Of a stretch of DNA of 64,000 nt, positions 8,376-17,494 are shown piece after piece. Each line of letters starts with the position of its first letter. Positions within the stretch are counted from its first letter, which is position 1. The notes under the pieces are model-generated. The model ran no database searches, was not told where the DNA came from, and worked only from the letters and a program-made list of their open reading frames with translations. Origin of the DNA: Rhodococcus sp040643435 (lineage in GTDB: Bacteria; Actinomycetota; Actinomycetes; Mycobacteriales; Mycobacteriaceae). A program made the translations under genes and the position numbers. The DNA is taken from positions 1 through 64,000 of the forward strand of contig NZ_JBEYUH010000005.1 of the NCBI RefSeq assembly GCF_040643435.1. Reading direction: 5' to 3'.

Positions 8376-11300
8376 ACGGGATGTCCTTCACATCGATGAT
8401 GGGGGTTCCTTCTCTCGACGAGTCAACCGTCGTAAAGCGGACCACCCGACCATCACCGGCGCGTGCAGAAGTCGGCGCGACGAACGCGAAGGCTATGACG
8501 AGTTCGCTTGGATCAATACTTCCGTCCCCACGAATCGGAAGCGGCTTGTCCTGGCCATTTGGGTCCTTTTTCCGCTCGATCACCGGATACAAGAGGATCG
8601 CACCCTTTCTGGACCCCGTTAGCGCTTTAGTCTCCTCGTTGCACTCTGTAGCAAGAGCCCCGGCGATACGCCTTGGCACCGTACGGTGCTTCGGTTCGCT
8701 AATTGCACCGAAAAGCGGATTTCTACGCCTGCTTCGCAGGAACCAGGAAACCGAGTCCTCACGCGCGCCCAATACAAGGCCATGACCCCCCTCGGACGTT
8801 TCCGTCCCTTTAGACAACCCCAACTGAGGAGCCAATACAGCCCATTCCTCTACCTGAGCATGCCTTCCGCCGGTAATTTCCCGGAGGTATGCGAGGTGAG
8901 GCGCGAATTGGGTGGGAGCACACCACTTGAGACTGGACGCAATGTCCAGAAAAACATCCGGAGAGATCGATCCCTTCAGAGCGTCGAAGCTGTATTTCTT
9001 ACCGTCGTCCGAATCACAGGCAAATCGAATTGGGCTACTGGATAGCGACTCGAGAACCGGAAGCCAAAGGTTCGTATTGTGGGTGAGATCCTTGCTTGTC
9101 ATCGGGTACGCAGTCGGCTCCACCCATTCGCCGGGCGACGCGATCTCAACGAGTCGTGCGTTGTACATCTTTTTCGGGCTAGTTGGCTTGAGCCACGGAA
9201 GATGCTGTGAAACCAAGGGTGGCACTTGAGCTGGCGTAATCTGAGGGACGCCGTCTACCATCTCGGAATATTGGGCGAGTTCTTTGCGGAAACTCTCCTC
9301 ATCGAGGCAGATCGCCTCGAAAGCCTCGTATAGGTCGATCTCCTTCTTCCCAACCTTCTCTCCACGCCCAATGAAGAGCCTGACCAAGTCTCGGTACCCA
9401 TTCCGGAAGCCGAACCAGCGGCCCATCTGCATCAAGCTTGAGGCGTTGCCGGCACGGCGCCGGAAGTACGTAATCGTCAGCCCCTCGACAGTGAAACCGC
9501 GGGACAGCTTCTGTCCACCGATGAGAATCTTCCAGATCGAGCGTTTGTCAAAGTCGGCTTCACCGGTCTCGATGTCTGCGTCACCGTTGACGACGATGAT
9601 CGGCTTGTCGTCACCACCAATGCGGAAGGTTGCCGGACCGACATACGGCATTAGCTCGTCATACGAACCCGGAACGGCGTACCCGTCTGATCGGACGCCG
9701 GATACCGGAGCGATGTCTGCGTCGAAGAGCTTACGGAGACGAGAGTGACCCGCCTCGCTCAGGTACCCGGAATTGAACCAGAGCTTCGTAACCCGCCCCA
9801 AGAGCTCCCTGTGCTCGGCTGTCCAACCTGACTCGTGCACCAGCATTGTGTGATGCTGAAAGAAGCGATCACCCAGCCCATCTTTGTCCTCGCGATAAAG
9901 CTTCATCGCGGCAGTGAGAACGAACATGTCCAAGGCTTTACGCAGACACGTGTCATCATCATCGTCTACAACGGATATATCCCGAATGTGCGCCTTTTCA
10001 TTCGAGTTGGCAAAATTCCGCTCGTTGAGCGGCACATCCGAGTCCAAATCATGAAAATCACGGGCACCCATGTACCCATAAGGCCGAGGAAGCGAGACGA
10101 TAAAGTCCTTGGGAAAGATATCCTCTGCATCACTTGGGTCGACAAACACGTTGGCGAACGGCGTAGCCGTGTAACCCACGTACTGCGCACGGGGAAGCAT
10201 CTTCAACAGATCGGAAATTTTCTGGTTGATTGCCGTGCGCTCAGCGTTCGGCTTATTCAAATCAGTTGTGTTAAGCGACGCTTCGTCCGACTCATCATCG
10301 ATGATGAGAACTGGAATTTCCGACAGTGGAGTCTTGATCTTGTTCAGGTCCTTGACGAGTTTTCCCAGCACCGTCTTGTTTTTCTTGACGACCATGAGTC
10401 GAGCCGACGATTTATGGAGATTCCGCGGATCGTACAAGGGGAGAGCAGGTTCCTGCTTCTCGAACTCAAGAGCGACAATCCCTTGCAACAAGCTCTTGTA
10501 GTCGTTGTCCCTCGTGGTCATACGAACGATGTCGAACGCTCCGAGCACGGAGGGAAGGTCTCCGAACTCGAGGAACTTGCGCTGGCTCCATGCTGGGTCA
10601 TCTGCGTAATCGGATTCGAACTCGCTCCCTCCACGCACGATGTTCTCCCTGCCGACCAGTTCCATATCGATGCGCCGCTGAGTCTGTGCCCGAAGGAGAT
10701 TCAGTGTTCCACCGAGAACGATCACCAACCTGTATCCCGCGTCGATCGCCTTTGCGATCACACCGGTGAAGTTTGCGGTCTTTCCTGACTGCACGTAGCC
10801 GACCACCAATCCCTTCGATTGGTACGCCTCAACCCGCGTGGGATCGGCCAGGCGCTCGACGACCTGATCCGACGCGACATCCAGACTCGAAACTGCTTCC
10901 TCCGGCCACTTCTTACCTTCGACGAGCAACTTCCGGTAAGCAGGCCAGTACCATGACTGACCCTGTTGCAACTCGGGCTTGTACCAAGGGACGAACTTGT
11001 CGCTGATGACCACCGGTCCGGGAGTCTTGGACACCGGGATCAAGCTGTCGAGGAGTTTGATCGTGCTCTCATCGAGCCCCAGGAGCTTGTACACATCGGC
11101 GCGCCGCTCATCAGTCCGCGGCTCCGAAGAGCACCACGTCGGGTTCTGCGCGAAGTCCCACTTCGTCAGTTGACGGCGCCACAGTTCAACGATCTGATCG
11201 GTTGGCGCTGCTGAGTTCAACGCGTCTCGAAAATCTCCCTCGTCAGCCAACGGTTCGGCCTCGGGAGGCATGTCCTCGGTCTGGTAGTCGAGCGCCCGCT

Positions 11301-11382
11301 GCAGCTTTTTCGGCTTGGTGGCCGCCATCTCCGTCAACGCGGCACTGTGCAGCGCGATTCTGAGCTCGTCCTTGGTCGTCAT
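8374..11382 (-). CDS. Z1-domain ATPase/helicase of a MORC-linked R-M system
   Basis: This 1002-residue protein has an N-terminal P-loop VVGYVQSGKTANFTGV (about 195-210), an acidic Walker B LIIDDESDEAS (about 360-370), and a C-terminal Z1 signature: LSRGFTVEGLTITYFRR followed by MQMGRWFGFRNGY. Z1 proteins are SF2-like motors described by Iyer, Abhiman and Aravind (2008) in restriction systems with GHKL/MORC ATPases. Its job is probably DNA translocation or unwinding for the neighbouring nuclease. ATG 11382 is chosen because AGGA lies 6 nt upstream; the ATG at 11388 abuts that site. The three genes behind it run in the same direction. Confidence 0.9.
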   Translation of the reverse strand: MTTKDELRIALHSAALTEMAATKPKKLQRALDYQTEDMPPEAEPLADEGDFRDALNSAAPTDQIVELWRRQLTKWDFAQNPTWCSSEPRTDERRADVYKLLGLDESTIKLLDSLIPVSKTPGPVVISDKFVPWYKPELQQGQSWYWPAYRKLLVEGKKWPEEAVSSLDVASDQVVERLADPTRVEAYQSKGLVVGYVQSGKTANFTGVIAKAIDAGYRLVIVLGGTLNLLRAQTQRRIDMELVGRENIVRGGSEFESDYADDPAWSQRKFLEFGDLPSVLGAFDIVRMTTRDNDYKSLLQGIVALEFEKQEPALPLYDPRNLHKSSARLMVVKKNKTVLGKLVKDLNKIKTPLSEIPVLIIDDESDEASLNTTDLNKPNAERTAINQKISDLLKMLPRAQYVGYTATPFANVFVDPSDAEDIFPKDFIVSLPRPYGYMGARDFHDLDSDVPLNERNFANSNEKAHIRDISVVDDDDDTCLRKALDMFVLTAAMKLYREDKDGLGDRFFQHHTMLVHESGWTAEHRELLGRVTKLWFNSGYLSEAGHSRLRKLFDADIAPVSGVRSDGYAVPGSYDELMPYVGPATFRIGGDDKPIIVVNGDADIETGEADFDKRSIWKILIGGQKLSRGFTVEGLTITYFRRRAGNASSLMQMGRWFGFRNGYRDLVRLFIGRGEKVGKKEIDLYEAFEAICLDEESFRKELAQYSEMVDGVPQITPAQVPPLVSQHLPWLKPTSPKKMYNARLVEIASPGEWVEPTAYPMTSKDLTHNTNLWLPVLESLSSSPIRFACDSDDGKKYSFDALKGSISPDVFLDIASSLKWCAPTQFAPHLAYLREITGGRHAQVEEWAVLAPQLGLSKGTETSEGGHGLVLGAREDSVSWFLRSRRRNPLFGAISEPKHRTVPRRIAGALATECNEETKALTGSRKGAILLYPVIERKKDPNGQDKPLPIRGDGSIDPSELVIAFAFVAPTSARAGDGRVVRFTTVDSSREGTPIIDVKDIP

Positions 11383-11397
11383 GCGCATTCCTATTGT

Positions 11398-12369
11398 TCA
11401 GGGAAGGGAGCGGATCGAGATATTGAATGGTGGGTTCTGACCTGGCCTCATGCCCGTGACATCGATGTCATACCGCACGGAAAGTATTCGCTCGCTTATG
11501 GGTCCTGCCGGGCTGTCGACAACCAATCGCGGTAGCGAGCTTGCCGGCAGTACAAGGGGTTCGTCCCGCAGAGTCCACCGCTCGTCGTCCCGAACATCGA
11601 GGTCGAGGCGAGACTCCGAAACCAACTTCGTTACGCGCCCACCGAGTTCCTTGCGCTCCGCCATGGCGGCATTGCGCACGGCATCGATCGATTCGGACAG
11701 AGTTCGGCCCCCAGCTCCTCCGCGGGTGACCCTGACAGAGACGAACCACAAAGGACGACCACCGGACTCGACGAGCTGGTCCAACCCGTTGATCGAATGT
11801 CGACGTCGTTCGGATGCCGTCGTCTTCACTTCGATGTCGAAGGTGGGAAACGCGAAGTCGTGCTCCTCAGCAGCCGGCCCTGTCCAAGATTCCAGAGCCG
11901 TAGCCCACCCATACCGTGCCGCTAGAGCTGAGAGCATCACGAGCTCACCGTGCAAGCCGATGCGGCGGCCCACTCCCTCAACACGTTTCTGATCGAGTAG
12001 GGCACTCCATGCCCGTACAGTTTCACGGAAAGCTGCATGCAGTGAGCGTTTCTCATTGACAATCCTCCCCGCGACGGCCAGCGCCAGGTCGTGGAAATCC
12101 CGCATGAGCGAGGATTCTGTGGTCCGGATGCGGGCCATGTGCTTGCCGTTGTAATCCACTCGGTCGATCGCGATGGCCGGCAGTGTGGACTGGGGTGCGC
12201 TCTTGTACCTGTCGAGCTCGACCAACAGCGCGATCTCACGCGAACCACCGTCGACTTCGTAAGTCACCAGCGGGGACTCACCGTCGTGAGACAGTCGATA
12301 GCTCGCTCCGAGTGCTTCGCCGAGGTAGTACTCGACGGTCGACCATTGAAGGTCTGTTCGATCAATCAT
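11398..12369 (-). CDS. PD-(D/E)XK motif endonuclease (DUF4420-like)
   Basis: The 323-residue protein carries a PD-(D/E)XK core: HDFAFPTFDIEVKTT around residues 166-183, with the catalytic E-V-K following an aspartate, preceded by a GLHGELVMLSALA helix that usually supplies the first acidic residue. This layout fits DUF4420 (PD-(D/E)XK motif protein), the cleavage subunit in Z1/MORC restriction operons. Its ATG overlaps the GHKL gene stop by 8 nt, so the two are translationally coupled. The recognition sequence cannot be inferred; it presumably matches the site protected by the cytosine methyltransferase at 14030-15124. Confidence 0.85.
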   Translation of the reverse strand: MIDRTDLQWSTVEYYLGEALGASYRLSHDGESPLVTYEVDGGSREIALLVELDRYKSAPQSTLPAIAIDRVDYNGKHMARIRTTESSLMRDFHDLALAVAGRIVNEKRSLHAAFRETVRAWSALLDQKRVEGVGRRIGLHGELVMLSALAARYGWATALESWTGPAAEEHDFAFPTFDIEVKTTASERRRHSINGLDQLVESGGRPLWFVSVRVTRGGAGGRTLSESIDAVRNAAMAERKELGGRVTKLVSESRLDLDVRDDERWTLRDEPLVLPASSLPRLVVDSPAGPISERILSVRYDIDVTGMRPGQNPPFNISIRSLP

Positions 12370-13894
12370 CGTCGGTCATGCGTTCCATCTCGGCGCGAGC
12401 CGCCGACACGAGCACCGACTGCCACAGTTGCAGGTTGTCCTTCTCGCGGGGACCGCTGTATTCCTTCTCGAAAACCTGGTGAAGCATCAGGTACATCAAG
12501 GACTTGACGACCTGGGCGTCATTGAGCGTCCCACGACGTCCTCCCAGGATCGCGGCCCGGTAGTGCTGATTCAGGTTGATCGACCGACCGTCACGATCGA
12601 CCTCGAAGAAGACATCGGTATCGAGCTTCGTCCATCGCACCGAGATGGGATCCTCGCCGGGAAGTACCGGAAGCTCGTCCTCGATCGTCTCCCGTACCGA
12701 GGTGTCGATTCCCTTTCCAGCAGGAATTACGGGCTTCCGAACGGTACCGGACCTCTTGCGTGCGTCGCGGTACGTGGTGTCCGCGTCGGTGAGGTATTGG
12801 GTGAAGAGCCGTCCCTGATCGTCGGCGGCCTCCTCCAACGCCGACACCACCTCGGGCGACATCTCGACGCCCTCCTTCTTGACCGTGAGGCGGAAGACCT
12901 TCTCCGAGCCTGAAGGTAGATCGACCGCAACTCGGGCCAGGGACAGGTGCTGTTCGGGTTGACGGAAGTTATTCCATCCGCCTGCCTGCACCAAGCGGTT
13001 GTGGCGGTAGAAGTAGAAGCCCTGACGCTCAATTACGGACCCGACAGCCCGGTACTCGTCGAGGTTGGATTTCGGGACCCAGATGTGGGCGTCGAGACCG
13101 AGCTGCCCCACCGACGGTACGTCTGCGACAAACCGACGCGGGTACTCCGGATGTCCGGAAACCGGGTAACCGAACGGGTCGAGCGGAACCACACCGAAGT
13201 TCATGTACTCCATTCCGGTCGAGACGTCCTCGACAGCAATGGTGATGTTGAAGTCGTCACGCGCGAGGAATCGGTGGAGATACAGGCCGAGATGTAGGCC
13301 GAGCTTGTTGATCGTCCGATGCAGGTAGCGGTCGGTCTGTCCACTCCCCCCGCGTTGCGGGAAGTTCTTGACCCCGTCCCAACGAATGACCGTGCCCTGC
13401 CACGTGATCGGGCACTGGTAGTAGCGGTCGATGAGTGTCTGAGCGTAGTAGGGATCGACGATGTCGCACTGGAAACTCGAGAGTGCGCGCTCCATGAGCC
13501 AACGGCGGCCCGCGGGACGGGTCTTCTTGGTCTTGCTCACGACGGTGACGGCAGATGCGTGGCTGAGGGAGGCGGACTTCAGGCCCGTGCCGAACATCCC
13601 GAGCGCTTGCCGCCCGTAGTTCCGCTGGCCTCCGACGGTCATTGCGACATCCAGACCCTCGTCTGTCATCCCTTCTCCGTCATCGATGATGAGAAGGCTG
13701 ACCAACTGGTCACCGTCGCGAAGGAAATGGATCACTACGTCCTTCGCACCGGCGTCGATCGAGTTGTCGACCAGGTCGGCAATCGCGACTTCGAACCCGT
13801 ACCCCTGGCTACTGAGTGCCTCCATGTATCGGGCGTCCGGCGGCAGATGCTTCGTGCCGGTCGTGGGGACCTCGAACTTCCAGTCGTCTGCCAT
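12362..13894 (-). CDS. GHKL (MORC/MutL-like) ATPase of the R-M system
   Basis: Bergerat-fold motifs are intact: ADLVDNSIDAGA (39-50) is the N-box, DDGEGM (71-76) is the G1 box and GMFGTGLKSASLS (99-111) is the G2/lid region. The C-terminal half is the S5-like and coiled region seen in prokaryotic MORC relatives. Such proteins dimerise on ATP binding and are thought to clamp or loop DNA for the nuclease and Z1 motor. ATG 13894 is preferred because AGG lies 6 nt upstream; ATG 13900 is possible. A perfect 12-bp palindrome lies about 70 bp upstream of the start. Confidence 0.88.
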   Translation of the reverse strand: MADDWKFEVPTTGTKHLPPDARYMEALSSQGYGFEVAIADLVDNSIDAGAKDVVIHFLRDGDQLVSLLIIDDGEGMTDEGLDVAMTVGGQRNYGRQALGMFGTGLKSASLSHASAVTVVSKTKKTRPAGRRWLMERALSSFQCDIVDPYYAQTLIDRYYQCPITWQGTVIRWDGVKNFPQRGGSGQTDRYLHRTINKLGLHLGLYLHRFLARDDFNITIAVEDVSTGMEYMNFGVVPLDPFGYPVSGHPEYPRRFVADVPSVGQLGLDAHIWVPKSNLDEYRAVGSVIERQGFYFYRHNRLVQAGGWNNFRQPEQHLSLARVAVDLPSGSEKVFRLTVKKEGVEMSPEVVSALEEAADDQGRLFTQYLTDADTTYRDARKRSGTVRKPVIPAGKGIDTSVRETIEDELPVLPGEDPISVRWTKLDTDVFFEVDRDGRSINLNQHYRAAILGGRRGTLNDAQVVKSLMYLMLHQVFEKEYSGPREKDNLQLWQSVLVSAARAEMERMTDDD

Positions 13895-13965
13895 GCCCAT
13901 CCTGTGTCGCACTCTGAACTAGTTAGTTGTGGAACCATACTGCTTGGCTCCGACACCCTTCCTAG

Positions 13966-13977
13966 GGACATATGTCC
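13966..13977. promoter_or_regulatory. Perfect 12-bp palindrome upstream of GHKL gene, putative operator
   Basis: GGACATATGTCC reads the same on both strands, in the gap between the methyltransferase stop and the GHKL start. The flank AGGGACATA recurs at 15153-15161 just upstream of the methyltransferase start. A shared half-site before both transcription units suggests coordinated control of modification and restriction. No C-protein gene is visible in the cluster. Confidence 0.4.
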
Positions 13978-14029
13978 GACACGCCGAAACTGTTACGCCA
14001 TCACACGGAGAAACGAACCGAACGACCGA

Positions 14030-15124
14030 TCAGTCCCCAGTCGGGACAACGGACCGCATCGAGCTCGACCACCGTCTCTGCATGGCATCGCAGAGAAAAT
14101 CGTCGTCGACGGTGTGAATCGTTCCCAGAGCCGAGGCCAGAATCTGAGCTCCTAGACGGGGAGGAATGGCATTTCCGATCTGTTGCGCTATGTCGCCACC
14201 GCTCCAGGGAAAGTCGATCGGAAATGTCTGGAGACGACCCGCCTCTGCTGCGGTGAATCGGGCGACCTCGAGACCCAGGGCGTCGACGACGCGATTTCTC
14301 GACACTTTCCCTGTCACTGTGAATGCGGGTTCGTTCGAAGTACGACGTCCGCGTGCCTTCGGATCGCCGCCCGTCCCGTAGTTGGAGACGACCGAAAAGC
14401 CGTATCCCCGAGTACGCGCCAACGCATCACCCATGGTGTTCCACGGCTTCAGGTCGACGCTGCCCAGATCTCGGGCGATACCTTTTCGATACGGCCGGTG
14501 CGTCGGGAGAGGTAGCTGCACCTCATCCCTGTATCGGGCGAGCAAGATGGCGCGACGACGTGTTTGTGGGACGCCGTACTCTTCTGTTCTCAGGACTCCC
14601 GTCGCCACGCTGTAGCCGAGTCCTTCGAGCACTTCTCCCATGGCCACCCACACGGGCAGCACTGCCGGAACCTGCTCCAGGACGATCGCCTGGTACGGGT
14701 TGCCGGCACCGTGTGCATGGAGCGCCCACCGGAGTGGTTCGAGTACGAGTCCGGTGCGCTCGTCGTCGAAGCGTGCCAACTGATGGTCGACGCGTTCCCC
14801 GACGCTCATCGACTTCACCAACCGAAGTACACGCTCCAGCGCCATGCGACCGGCGCCTGTCCCAGCGACCGTGTATGTCTGGCATGGAGGTCCACCTGCG
14901 AGAACGTTCGCTTCTGGAAAGTCTGCCGGCCCGAACTCCCGGACGTCTCCCTGCTGCGTCTCCAGGCCTGCCGCGCGTCGAGTCGCGCACGCATTCGCAT
15001 CCCATTCGATGCCCACAACCGGCACTCCGAGCCAGGTAGCTGCTACATCCAACCCGCCGGGTCCGGCGAACAAGTCCACAATGTGCGGATTCGCGACACT
15101 GGACGGGCGTGGAGCAGCGGTCAT
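14030..15124 (-). CDS. DNA (cytosine-5-)-methyltransferase
   Basis: The 364-residue protein has the C5-methyltransferase motifs in order: motif I DLFAGPGGLD (17-26), motif IV GGPPCQTYTVAG with catalytic Cys81, motif VI-like LEQVPAVLPVW, the QTRRRAILLA segment (motif VIII), a target recognition region, and motifs IX/X RLQTFPIDFPW and QQIGNAIPP. Motif VI reads EQV instead of the usual ENV, an uncommon but tolerated variant in this family. ATG 15124 is chosen because upstream codons do not resemble the family. It is the protective partner of the nuclease, GHKL and Z1 genes that follow in the same direction. Confidence 0.9.
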   Translation of the reverse strand: MTAAPRPSSVANPHIVDLFAGPGGLDVAATWLGVPVVGIEWDANACATRRAAGLETQQGDVREFGPADFPEANVLAGGPPCQTYTVAGTGAGRMALERVLRLVKSMSVGERVDHQLARFDDERTGLVLEPLRWALHAHGAGNPYQAIVLEQVPAVLPVWVAMGEVLEGLGYSVATGVLRTEEYGVPQTRRRAILLARYRDEVQLPLPTHRPYRKGIARDLGSVDLKPWNTMGDALARTRGYGFSVVSNYGTGGDPKARGRRTSNEPAFTVTGKVSRNRVVDALGLEVARFTAAEAGRLQTFPIDFPWSGGDIAQQIGNAIPPRLGAQILASALGTIHTVDDDFLCDAMQRRWSSSMRSVVPTGD

Positions 15125-15270
15125 GACTGGAGATTCTATTGGCGACCGGTGACAGGGACATACCCGCGGTGGGTGAGTCCGACCCAGACGCCGGATGCTC
15201 AGTGAACGGCGTTCCACAACTATCGCAGTTCGCCGGACGATGCGACTGCTCGCCGTGCAGCCCTCACCAA

Positions 15271-16536
15271 CTAGTAGCTCTCCAGAACCGACATATCACG
15301 CCGAGCCTGCTCCAAGGCAGCTACCCACTGCGATAAAGGAGGCCTCGTACCTGCCACCCCCATCGCTCGAGACCACAAGCCACTGAGCAGTGTGGAACCG
15401 GTATCGCGTCCCCACTCCGCTGCTCGATCCGGATCGATCTCTGCATCCAAACTCTTCGCCACCAGCATTCGGTAGGCGAAGAGCGCGAACTTGTAGCGGT
15501 CGGAATCCATTCGCACGACGGCCGACCCCTGCCATTGAGGATCTTCCCAGTTGGGACTGTCGAGAGGGAGACTCCTCGTGAACGGGAGACTGCCCTGGAC
15601 GCGTGACGAGTCGAAGTCGAGCACGCACAACTCCACGGGGTCGAGCGAGAACGTGAAGTTCATCCACGAAAAGTCTCCGTAGACGATGTCGTTTCTGTGC
15701 ATTCCGTCGAGAAATACGGCCACTAGATAGACGAGTTCGAGACGTTGTCGATCGTCGACCTCGAAGGGAAAAGGCACAGCACCCTGTTTGCGTGGGATCG
15801 CATGCTGCAGTTCACGCGGATGTGTCTTGGTGACAGAGCCGAACGTCATCTCGAAGTAGAACTGCCCGCCGATCCTCGGCATCGTGTAACCGATGAGTTC
15901 TCCGCCTCTTCGAACGGGGCTCTCGGGCCAGCACAGGTGGATAGGATGCCCAGAAACCGATGCCTCTACGTCCGTTCTTCTATGGACGAGTTCTTCCAAT
16001 TCACGGGTTCCTCGAGTCAGTGGCATATCCCAGTACTTGGCAACTTGACCGGTGTTGTCGACCAGTCCGTAAACAGCGCCCTGACCGCCGGCGCCGAGCT
16101 GTTGCTCACGCTCCAGACTCGCGTCGTCCTCATACTGAATACCCCCGCGCAGAAGCAGCTTTCGCCGCCGTTCCTCAGCTCGCTGACGACGCTGACGCGC
16201 AATCTCCTTCGCAGCGGATTTCGTCAGATCGACGGGCTCCGACCGTTCCGCAGGTATCGCTTCCCAGCTGCGGGCGGGATGCTCAGGAGCCTTCGCAGGA
16301 TCCGAGCGGGGCGGTTCGAGGCTCCTGTCGGAGAAGAAGTCACTTTCCCACCAATCGTCGTACGACATCTCCGCATAGCCTGGTTCGGCATGACTCACAG
16401 GAGCGTGGTCACGAGTCTGGAACTCCGGCGCAAGGACCATTCCCTTGTTTCGCCAACGCCTGCGCCGGCGCACCAATGTGCCTACAAGAGCCAGAAGCAC
16501 GACCACGGCAGCGACGATCGCGACGACGAATACCAT
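15271..16536 (-). CDS. Membrane-anchored protein kinase of TerY-P type
   Basis: An N-terminal transmembrane helix (about residues 2-22, VFVVAIVAAVVVLLALVGTL) is followed by a basic stretch and a kinase domain. The glycine loop is LGAGGQGAVYGL (about 146-157), the likely ATP lysine is in QVAKYW, the catalytic loop is VYGDFSWMNFTF (about 283-294) and the metal motif is DFDSSR. The HRD motif is therefore replaced by YGD, but the catalytic aspartate and asparagine are retained. It is the last gene of the nine-gene operon, 7 nt after the second kinase. A membrane anchor could place phosphorylation near the membrane pair encoded upstream. The substrate is unknown. Confidence 0.8.
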   Translation of the reverse strand: MVFVVAIVAAVVVLLALVGTLVRRRRRWRNKGMVLAPEFQTRDHAPVSHAEPGYAEMSYDDWWESDFFSDRSLEPPRSDPAKAPEHPARSWEAIPAERSEPVDLTKSAAKEIARQRRQRAEERRRKLLLRGGIQYEDDASLEREQQLGAGGQGAVYGLVDNTGQVAKYWDMPLTRGTRELEELVHRRTDVEASVSGHPIHLCWPESPVRRGGELIGYTMPRIGGQFYFEMTFGSVTKTHPRELQHAIPRKQGAVPFPFEVDDRQRLELVYLVAVFLDGMHRNDIVYGDFSWMNFTFSLDPVELCVLDFDSSRVQGSLPFTRSLPLDSPNWEDPQWQGSAVVRMDSDRYKFALFAYRMLVAKSLDAEIDPDRAAEWGRDTGSTLLSGLWSRAMGVAGTRPPLSQWVAALEQARRDMSVLESY

Positions 16537-16543
16537 CTAGCGC

Positions 16544-17494
16544 TTACCTCTTCGGAGGAGTCACGGGCCGGAACTTGCGTTCACCGGTGCCCAGTAGTTC
16601 GGGTTTCGGTTTCGGGGCTGCGACGGTCCGGCGCATCGTCGGCTGTACAGGAACGGTGACGCGGTCACTCAACGCCGCTTCCCACACCCTCGCAGATGGT
16701 CGTGTCCCCTCGGGGCCTGCTGCCTGACGAAGAAGCTCTCGCAATCGGTGGTCCATCGCCGGCTCGACGCCATCGAACGCGACACTGTCGAGTTCGGTCG
16801 GCCGGCAGTCGATTTCCCCGCCGAGGACCCTCATCACTGCGAGTGCAAGCTTGTAGCAGTCGCGGTCGAACGTCGGCGCGGTGCGAGGTGCAGCGAAGGG
16901 ATCGTCCCAGTCCGGCGTTTCGGCTTGGGGAAGAACAGGAGGTAAGCCGTCGGGTCGCATGCCATCGCAATCGATCAGCATCACACGCGGTTCCGGAGAC
17001 AGCGACCAGAAGATGTTCGCGAAGGACAGGTCACCGATAACGATCCGGTGCTCGTGCAGCACACCCACCGCCCTCGCCAGGTTGCGAAGGATCGCGATTC
17101 GCTCCTCCAAAGTGGGAAGCGTGACGCCTGCGAACAATGGACTGGACTTCTTGGCCAGCAGTACACCGAGCTCGGACAAACGCCGCTTCCCGTGCGCTTG
17201 AAAGGTGAACTCCGTCGGCACCCGGGGCATGAGAAACCCGACCACGTTCTGAGCGTCACGTACGACCGAGCTCGGCCACGCAGCCCACTCATCGACCGGA
17301 CGTCCGCCGTTGGACAGCTTGCCTCGCATGCCGATCAACGCATCGAGCGTCGAAGCAGAGAAGCCAGGACCGGACGGACTGTGGTATTTCTTGAACACTC
17401 GGGTCGGATCGTCCGCCAACTCGTAGACAGCGCCTTGACCGCCGTCCCCGAGTCTCGGTCCCAGTTTCAGCGTCGCAAGGTTCGTGGCGTTCAT
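16544..17494 (-). CDS. Cytosolic protein kinase-like protein, TerY-P module
   Basis: This 316-residue protein shares its fold and motif variants with the membrane kinase that follows it. The glycine loop is LGDGGQGAVYEL (15-26), with lysines in VFKKYH. The catalytic loop is IVIGDLSFANIFWS (about 150-163) and the metal motif is LIDCDGM. HRD is again altered (IGD), with the aspartate and asparagine kept. The C-terminal third is basic and proline-rich. The ATG overlaps the phosphatase stop by 4 nt. In TerY-P systems a kinase, a PP2C phosphatase and a vWA protein form a conserved triad, and all three are present here. Confidence 0.82.
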   Translation of the reverse strand: MNATNLATLKLGPRLGDGGQGAVYELADDPTRVFKKYHSPSGPGFSASTLDALIGMRGKLSNGGRPVDEWAAWPSSVVRDAQNVVGFLMPRVPTEFTFQAHGKRRLSELGVLLAKKSSPLFAGVTLPTLEERIAILRNLARAVGVLHEHRIVIGDLSFANIFWSLSPEPRVMLIDCDGMRPDGLPPVLPQAETPDWDDPFAAPRTAPTFDRDCYKLALAVMRVLGGEIDCRPTELDSVAFDGVEPAMDHRLRELLRQAAGPEGTRPSARVWEAALSDRVTVPVQPTMRRTVAAPKPKPELLGTGERKFRPVTPPKR

